Source: an uncultured Oscillospiraceae bacterium (GTDB taxonomy: Bacteria; Bacillota; Clostridia; Oscillospirales; Oscillospiraceae). Taken from it: a stretch of DNA of 29,223 nt. Location of the stretch: NCBI GenBank assembly GCA_934631005.1, contig CAKTXA010000031.1:1-29223 (forward strand), in the 5' to 3' direction. A program made the translations under genes and the position numbers. Positions 25,398 through 29,223 of the stretch are shown piece after piece. The notes beneath the pieces are model-generated. The model was given only the letters and a program-made list of their open reading frames with translations. It had not been told where the DNA came from and made no database searches. Within the stretch, counting starts at the first letter, position 1. Every line of letters begins with the position of its first letter.

Positions 25398-26309
25398 CTA
25401 CAACTCCAGATCGTCGTCCTTGATGCAAACGCTGATCAGCAGAAACCCGACCAGCACAAAAATGCCTGTCACGACGCCGGCCGCCGCCGACAGCCCCGCG
25501 TCCCGCTCCATAATGGAGATGTCGCCTCCCCAGAGCTTCATGTAAAGGTAAGAGACCGGGGTGCTCGTTTTTGCATCGACCTTTCCGCCATTGGTGAACA
25601 TCATGGACCAGGTGTAGAATCCCGCGCATGAAATGGTCCACATGGTGATATTGGTCTTTAGGACCCCGCGGATCATGGGCCAGGTCATATAGAAAAATTC
25701 CTTGATCCTGTTGCAGCCATCAATTTTGGCTGCGTCGTAATAATCCGCCGGGATGGTTTCAATGCCGGAGGAAAACACGATCATGTGATAGCCCACGCTG
25801 GCAAAGCAGTAGGCGATGAACATGGCGAGAAACCGATGATCCGGACCCATCCATTCGATCCCCGCCAGATGCTCCAGCCCCACCAGCCGGAAAAACCGCG
25901 CGAACAGGCCAAACCTTGCGTTATACGCATATTCGATCCACATCAGCGCAAGCGCCACAGTGCTGATCGTCCCCGGCAGGTAGATGACGCTCTGAAAAAA
26001 GCGCTTCCCCTTGATCCCGGAGTTGAGGATCACCGCAAACAACAGCGCAATGGATAAAACCACCAGGCCTCCGAACAGCCAGATCTTCAGCAGGTTTCCC
26101 AACACCTTCAGAAAAATCGGCGTGGTAAACAGCTTCAAATAGTTGCCGATCCCCACCGGCAGCCACGCATTGACCGGTCCGGTCATATTCTGCACGCTGA
26201 AAAAGCTCATCACCACAGTACGCAGCAACGGATAAACGAAGATCAGCACAAAAAAGATCATGGCCGGCAGCAGGAATTTTATTGTGATTCGTTTTGTTTC
26301 TTTTTTCAT
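25398..26309 (-). CDS. Carbohydrate ABC transporter permease (MalF type)
   Basis: 303-residue permease pairing with the MalG-type protein. It begins MKKETKRITIKFLLPAMIFF with a first span at about residues 12-32 and has about six spans. The EAA-like loop is YYDAAKIDGCNRIKEFFYMTWPMI. The start at 26309 was chosen for the Lys-rich N-terminus that leads into the first span; the ribosome site there is weak (AAGGCTGGG). It is separated from the binding-protein gene by 92 bp containing a perfect palindrome. Confidence 0.94.
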   Translation of the reverse strand: MKKETKRITIKFLLPAMIFFVLIFVYPLLRTVVMSFFSVQNMTGPVNAWLPVGIGNYLKLFTTPIFLKVLGNLLKIWLFGGLVVLSIALLFAVILNSGIKGKRFFQSVIYLPGTISTVALALMWIEYAYNARFGLFARFFRLVGLEHLAGIEWMGPDHRFLAMFIAYCFASVGYHMIVFSSGIETIPADYYDAAKIDGCNRIKEFFYMTWPMIRGVLKTNITMWTISCAGFYTWSMMFTNGGKVDAKTSTPVSYLYMKLWGGDISIMERDAGLSAAAGVVTGIFVLVGFLLISVCIKDDDLEL

Positions 26310-26356
26310 AATCCCAGCCTTACTCCCCGATGCGGGATCAGCCGGCAGGCAGCCCG

Positions 26357-26384
26357 GCTGCGGCGGTGGATCCACCGCCGCAGC
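26357..26384. repeat. 28-bp perfect palindrome between binding-protein and permease genes
   Basis: The sequence GCTGCGGCGGTG-GATC-CACCGCCGCAGC is fully self-complementary, giving a 12-bp GC-rich stem with a GATC loop. There is no T run on either side, so it is not a standard terminator. Its place right after the binding-protein gene is that of stem-loops known in malEFG-type operons that protect the upstream message and lower permease expression. Confidence 0.8.
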
Positions 26385-26401
26385 ACAGGTCTGACCGCCG
26401 A

Positions 26402-27718
26402 TCAGTAGATCGCCGCCATCGCGTCAATAAACTCCTCCGCACTCAGCGTGCCGCCGCACAGACGGCCGACATTGTCCAACAGGTCGCTGGTGATGTCGCC
26501 GTTGTTATACGCGCCGCCGCCTTCGTCATAGCGGATCGTGGTAGTATCGCAGATGTCCTTAAAATCGATTTGGGAAGGGTGAATATCATCGTTGGCGGGG
26601 TCAGCGGAAATGCTCCACGAATCCTTGGCGATCATCTGGTCGTACTTGCCGGTGGTGATCCATTTGATAAACTGGAACGCTTCATCGGGATGCTTGGATG
26701 CCTTATTGATCGCCAGCGCCTGATAGGTCGTGTTGTTTGCCTCCGTACCGTTTACACCGCCCACATCGGGGAAGGCAAAGCCGCCCCAGTTGAAGTCATC
26801 GCCAGTCACACCGCGGATCTCATTGGGCAGCCATGAGCCGCAGAACTGCATGGCAGCCTTACCGCCGCCCAGCTCCGTATTCTGCGCATTGGGCCAAGGC
26901 GATGCCGCAATGTTTGGGGAGAAGCAGTTCTTCTGCGCCAGCTCCTCAAAGAGCCTTGCAGCCTCCAGCGCCTCGGGGCATTCCTTCCATGTGCCGTCAA
27001 AGTAGACCTTCTCCGCAACATCCTGCCCGGCAAGGCGGGCAAACGCATAGCCGTACATATATCCGAGATAGTCCGTGTCATCACAGATAGGATCATACCC
27101 CGCCGCCCGGATCTTTTCACAGGCAGTCACAAATTCATCCCATGTTTTGGGGGTCTCGGTAACGCCCGCAGCCGCGAAAATATCCTTGTTGTAGCACCAC
27201 GCCGCCACAGACGCCTGATAGGGGATCCCCTTCAGAACGCCGTTGCCGGAGTTTCGAGTCCACTCAATAAACGCAGGCCTTGTGAGGGACTGCATCCCAT
27301 ACTTTTCAAACAGCTCCTCCAGATCGAGTGTGTAGTTGCCCCAAACGTCGTTGATGCGGTCAACATATCCGTCGAAGATGTCGATCTCCGTTTTGGCATC
27401 CAGTGCCGGCTGCAGCCCCTGAATGTTGCCGTCACGACCCTTAAACTCGATCTGTACCTTGATGCCGGTCTCCTCGGTAAACGCATCGGCGGCCGCCCGA
27501 ATCGCCACGCCCTGTGTTTCCCCGGCCTCCCACATACACCAGTAGACCAGCGTTACATCCTCTTTCTTCTCATCCTCCTGTACAGCAGGCTCCGCTCCGG
27601 GCGTCACAGCCTCTTCTCTGACCGCAGTCCCTTCCTTCTGCGCGCAAGCAACAAGAGCAAGCAGCATCACTGCCGCAAGAAAAAGGGAGAGGATCCGCTT
27701 TTGTGTACCGTTCATCAT
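26402..27718 (-). CDS. ABC transporter solute-binding lipoprotein (carbohydrate type, SBP family 1)
   Basis: 438-residue extracellular receptor for the ABC importer. A signal peptide with lipobox LVAC at about residues 22-25 is followed by an Ala/Glu/Lys-rich linker to about residue 50. The family 1 binding fold then starts VTLVYWCMWEAGETQGVAIR, with TGIKVQIEFKGRDG, YQASVAAWCYNKDIFAAAG, and TPKTWDEFVTACEKI. These blocks match sugar-binding proteins of the MalE/MsmE class. AGGAGG lies 9 nt before ATG 27718. It is the first and presumably most expressed gene of the operon. The natural ligand cannot be read from the sequence. Confidence 0.95.
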   Translation of the reverse strand: MMNGTQKRILSLFLAAVMLLALVACAQKEGTAVREEAVTPGAEPAVQEDEKKEDVTLVYWCMWEAGETQGVAIRAAADAFTEETGIKVQIEFKGRDGNIQGLQPALDAKTEIDIFDGYVDRINDVWGNYTLDLEELFEKYGMQSLTRPAFIEWTRNSGNGVLKGIPYQASVAAWCYNKDIFAAAGVTETPKTWDEFVTACEKIRAAGYDPICDDTDYLGYMYGYAFARLAGQDVAEKVYFDGTWKECPEALEAARLFEELAQKNCFSPNIAASPWPNAQNTELGGGKAAMQFCGSWLPNEIRGVTGDDFNWGGFAFPDVGGVNGTEANNTTYQALAINKASKHPDEAFQFIKWITTGKYDQMIAKDSWSISADPANDDIHPSQIDFKDICDTTTIRYDEGGGAYNNGDITSDLLDNVGRLCGGTLSAEEFIDAMAAIY

Positions 27719-27810
27719 TTCATTACGCCTCCTAATTCCATTTGTCCTGATCTGCTTTTAATGACGTTTTAAGTAACCGCCCTTTCTCTGTCCCTGCACG
27801 CGGCGATCTA

Positions 27811-27824
27811 CTCAAACGCTTTCA
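27811..27824. promoter_or_regulatory. Candidate cre site (CcpA binding)
   Basis: CTCAAACGCTTTCA matches the cre pattern TGNAARCGNWWWCA at 12 of 14 positions. It lies 7 bp downstream of the operon -10, over the expected transcription start, where CcpA binding would repress. Confidence 0.55.
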
Positions 27825-27831
27825 CATCCCT

Positions 27832-27860
27832 ATCTTACTCCTCTTATCTGCTATAGTCAT
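27832..27860 (-). promoter_or_regulatory. Promoter of the ABC/hydrolase operon
   Basis: The minus strand has ATGACT (27860-27855), 17 bp, TAAGAT (27837-27832). The -10 is good and the -35 weak, as expected for an activator-dependent promoter. The leader to the binding-protein gene is about 110 nt. Confidence 0.6.
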
Positions 27861-27886
27861 TGGTGTAATCGCGCTTTTTTGGTGTA
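27860..27886. promoter_or_regulatory. Direct repeat, probable AraC-type operator
   Basis: TTGGTGTA occurs at 27860-27867 and 27879-27886, a 19-bp period, with the near copy touching the operon -35. Two direct half-sites against a weak -35 are typical for activation by AraC proteins, whose gene lies divergently next door. Confidence 0.6.
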
Positions 27887-27911
27887 TTTTAACGTCTTTT
27901 TTCCCTGTCCC

Positions 27912-27941
27912 TTGACGCAGTTGTGCAGGTTGCCATATAAT
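27912..27941 (+). promoter_or_regulatory. Promoter of the AraC-type regulator
   Basis: TTGACG (27912-27917), 18 bp, TATAAT (27936-27941), about 36 bp upstream of the start. A strong -10 suggests constitutive expression. Confidence 0.75.
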
Positions 27942-27977
27942 ATAGGAAATCGCCCAGAGTAAGGAGGTCTCGACAGG

Positions 27978-28886
27978 ATGCTGTCTCACGATGTCCCCAT
28001 TATCAAGCAGGAGGATATTTTTCGCCCCGGCGAGGATGTTTATATTCAGCTTTCAACGCAATTTCCAGATTTCATCGGCGTTTTGCATAAGCATACATTT
28101 ATAGAGATCGTATATGTGATCTCCGGCGCAGGCATCCATCAGGTCGAGGACCGCCGCGCTGCGGCGACCAAGGGCGACGTTTTTATCATCAACTACGACA
28201 CGCCCCATTGCTTCCTGATCGGCGAGCACGAGAAAGAGCCGTTTGTTGCGTATGATCTTTTATTTACACCCAAATTTCTGGACAGTTCTCTCATCAACAA
28301 TGTTAAGCTTGAATCTGTCACGTCCTCTTTTCTCTTCTACTCGCTCTTCCCGGAACAGCAGATCGGCCCTGATATTCACATCACCGGGCACAGCTATAAC
28401 GTGTTCGGCGATATTTTCAAAAAAATATACGATGAATTTCATAATCAGGAAAACGGCTATCTGGATATTATCCGGGCGTACCTTGTAGAGCTTATTATCA
28501 ATATGTTCCGAAAAATGGGCGGCGCCGCCTCCTCGGAATCAGTCTCCCGGCAAGAGCAGATCGTCAATACGACGCTTGCCTATCTTCGCAAAAACTATCA
28601 GAAGCATATCTCTCTGGATGATCTGGCGGCGCAGGTCTTTCTGAGCAAAGACTATTTCACCCGGCTTTTCCGGGAGACAACGGGTATGCCGATCAACTCC
28701 CTGCTGCAGGAGATCCGCATCAGTGAGGCGTGCACCCTGCTTACCACAACAAACAAAAAAGTGCATACCATTTCTGACCAGTGTGGGTTTAACGACATCA
28801 AATACTTCTACAATGTATTTAAAAAGATAACGGGCCTCACGCCGGGGCAGTACCGGTCGCAGGAAACCGGCGCCCCCGCTGAGTAG
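27978..28886 (+). CDS. AraC-family transcriptional regulator with cupin sensor domain
   Basis: 302 residues. An N-terminal cupin-like sugar-binding domain (about 30-110) contains HKHTFIEIVYVISGAGIHQVED and GDVFIINYDTPH. The C-terminal AraC DNA-binding domain (about 200-295) has two helix-turn-helix units: ISLDDLAAQVFLSKDYFTRLF and KVHTISDQCGFNDIKYF, ending in the family signature FKKITGLTPGQYR. AAGGAGG precedes ATG 27978 by 9 nt. It is divergent from the ABC operon, and a paired direct repeat beside the operon -35 is its probable binding site. It most likely senses the imported solute and activates the operon. Confidence 0.94.
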   Translation: MLSHDVPIIKQEDIFRPGEDVYIQLSTQFPDFIGVLHKHTFIEIVYVISGAGIHQVEDRRAAATKGDVFIINYDTPHCFLIGEHEKEPFVAYDLLFTPKFLDSSLINNVKLESVTSSFLFYSLFPEQQIGPDIHITGHSYNVFGDIFKKIYDEFHNQENGYLDIIRAYLVELIINMFRKMGGAASSESVSRQEQIVNTTLAYLRKNYQKHISLDDLAAQVFLSKDYFTRLFRETTGMPINSLLQEIRISEACTLLTTTNKKVHTISDQCGFNDIKYFYNVFKKITGLTPGQYRSQETGAPAE

Positions 28887-28982
28887 GGACGCCGGTGTGG
28901 CAGCGCACGCCGAGAGCTTCCCGGCAGCCTGCTCCTGCTTTTCATACATACAACGCGATTTTTCGCGATTGGAGGAATGACC

Positions 28983-29039
28983 ACGTGCACAGCCGCAACC
29001 TGCAAAACAAAGACCTTTTACTTCGGCAGGGCGCTATAG
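28983..29039 (+). pseudogene. 5' fragment of a choloylglycine hydrolase-like (Ntn amide hydrolase) gene
   Basis: The frame reads CTAATCKTKTFYFGRAL and then hits TAG. This matches the N-terminus of linear amide C-N hydrolases (bile salt hydrolase and penicillin V acylase family), which begin MCTA and contain a YFGR block; the Cys would be the nucleophile. GGAGG (28971-28975) has ideal spacing to the codon before the Cys, but that codon is ACG, not ATG, so the start seems lost by one base change. The frame ends within the 27-bp repeat at 29038, so the rest of the gene is gone. An ATG at 28977 is too close to the ribosome site. Family assignment from a short stretch. Confidence 0.6.
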
Positions 29040-29064
29040 TAACCGCTGATCCAAGCAGCAAGAG
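29038..29064 (+). repeat. Right copy of the 27-bp direct repeat
   Basis: Begins AGTAACCGCTGATC and differs from the copy at 20925 in 3 of 27 positions. It truncates the Ntn hydrolase fragment. The stretch 28887-29223 holds that fragment, this repeat, a terminator and the end of one minus-strand frame. Confidence 0.8.
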
Positions 29065-29111
29065 ATGTCGACGAGAGATTTTGCCACAGCCGATAGCCCG
29101 GCATCAATTCA

Positions 29112-29147
29112 GCAAAGAGCAGTCCACCGAGATGGACTGCTCTTTGC
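29112..29147. terminator. Strong hairpin, likely terminator
   Basis: A perfect 15-bp stem GCAAAGAGCAGTCCA (29112-29126) with 29133-29147, loop CCGAGA, and AAAG/CTTT edges. The plus strand continues CTTTATGG. It can end transcription from the minus-strand gene entering at the window edge, or from the plus side. Confidence 0.7.
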
Positions 29148-29193
29148 CTTTATGGTTCGGGATCTTTTCCGTCGTACCTCAAGCTCTTCGATC

Positions 29194-29223
29194 TTACTCT
29201 ATCACGACCAGCGGCTTGATCAG
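29194..29223 (-). CDS. C-terminal end of a gene cut by the window edge
   Basis: The minus strand reads LIKPLVVIE and then TAA (29196-29194), followed about 50 bp later by a strong hairpin. The placement suggests the true end of a gene continuing beyond the window, but nine residues do not allow a family call. Confidence 0.3.
   Translation of the reverse strand: MIKPLVVIE

Noticed and set aside
27772..27781. AGTAACCGC inside the operon leader as a third copy of the flanking repeat
   Set aside because: Only nine bases match; too short to separate from chance.

Overview
The window looks like chromosomal DNA from a GC-rich, spore-forming member of the Clostridia, most likely an Oscillospirales gut bacterium. 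The signs are SpoVAD/SpoVAE spore genes, T-box leaders in front of alaS and pheST, an IreB-family protein, AGGAGG-type ribosome sites, sigma-A-like promoters, and the nnrD - lipoprotein - alr - mazF order seen in Firmicutes. No species assignment is possible from sequence alone.

Layout. 1-4743 (minus strand): a tRNA-Ser(GGA) with its own promoter and terminator, then a cell-envelope cluster of a class B penicillin-binding protein, a SEDS (FtsW/RodA) polymerase carrying an N-terminal FHA domain, and an AI-2E-type membrane protein. 4762-6667: endonuclease IV (nfo) and a divergent WYL-domain regulator whose promoters appear to share one -35 hexamer. 6668-7000: a long imperfect inverted-repeat element and a terminator. 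7001-14061 (minus): T-box - alaS - hinT, and upstream an nnrD - GerS/YdcC-like lipoprotein - alr - mazF - hypothetical run. 14070-17821 (plus): T-box - pheS - pheT. 17823-20343 (plus): ireB, a small unknown protein, spoVAD-spoVAE, and a 41-residue Gln/Asn-rich protein behind a sigma-G-like promoter.

20347-29064 looks acquired or rearranged. It opens with eight consecutive hairpins bracketed by two identical copies of one hairpin, then a decayed IS1182-type transposase piece. A 27-bp direct repeat (24/27 identical) sits at 20925 and again at 29038. Between the copies is a seven-gene minus-strand catabolic operon: lipoprotein binding protein, two ABC permeases, an ASRT-family protein, an M24 protein lacking metal ligands, a phosphotriesterase-like hydrolase and an uncharacterised 278-residue protein. 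A divergent AraC-type regulator lies at its head. The intergenic region carries both promoters, a paired direct repeat against the operon -35 (probable AraC site) and a cre-like site just after the operon -10. The right-hand repeat cuts off the start of a choloylglycine-hydrolase-like gene whose start codon is also lost.

How the parts work together: the first third is mostly envelope growth, DNA repair and alanine/phenylalanine supply; the middle links tRNA charging with spore dipicolinate uptake; the last 8 kb is a self-contained import-and-cleave module for an unidentified solute, with its own regulator and probable catabolite control.
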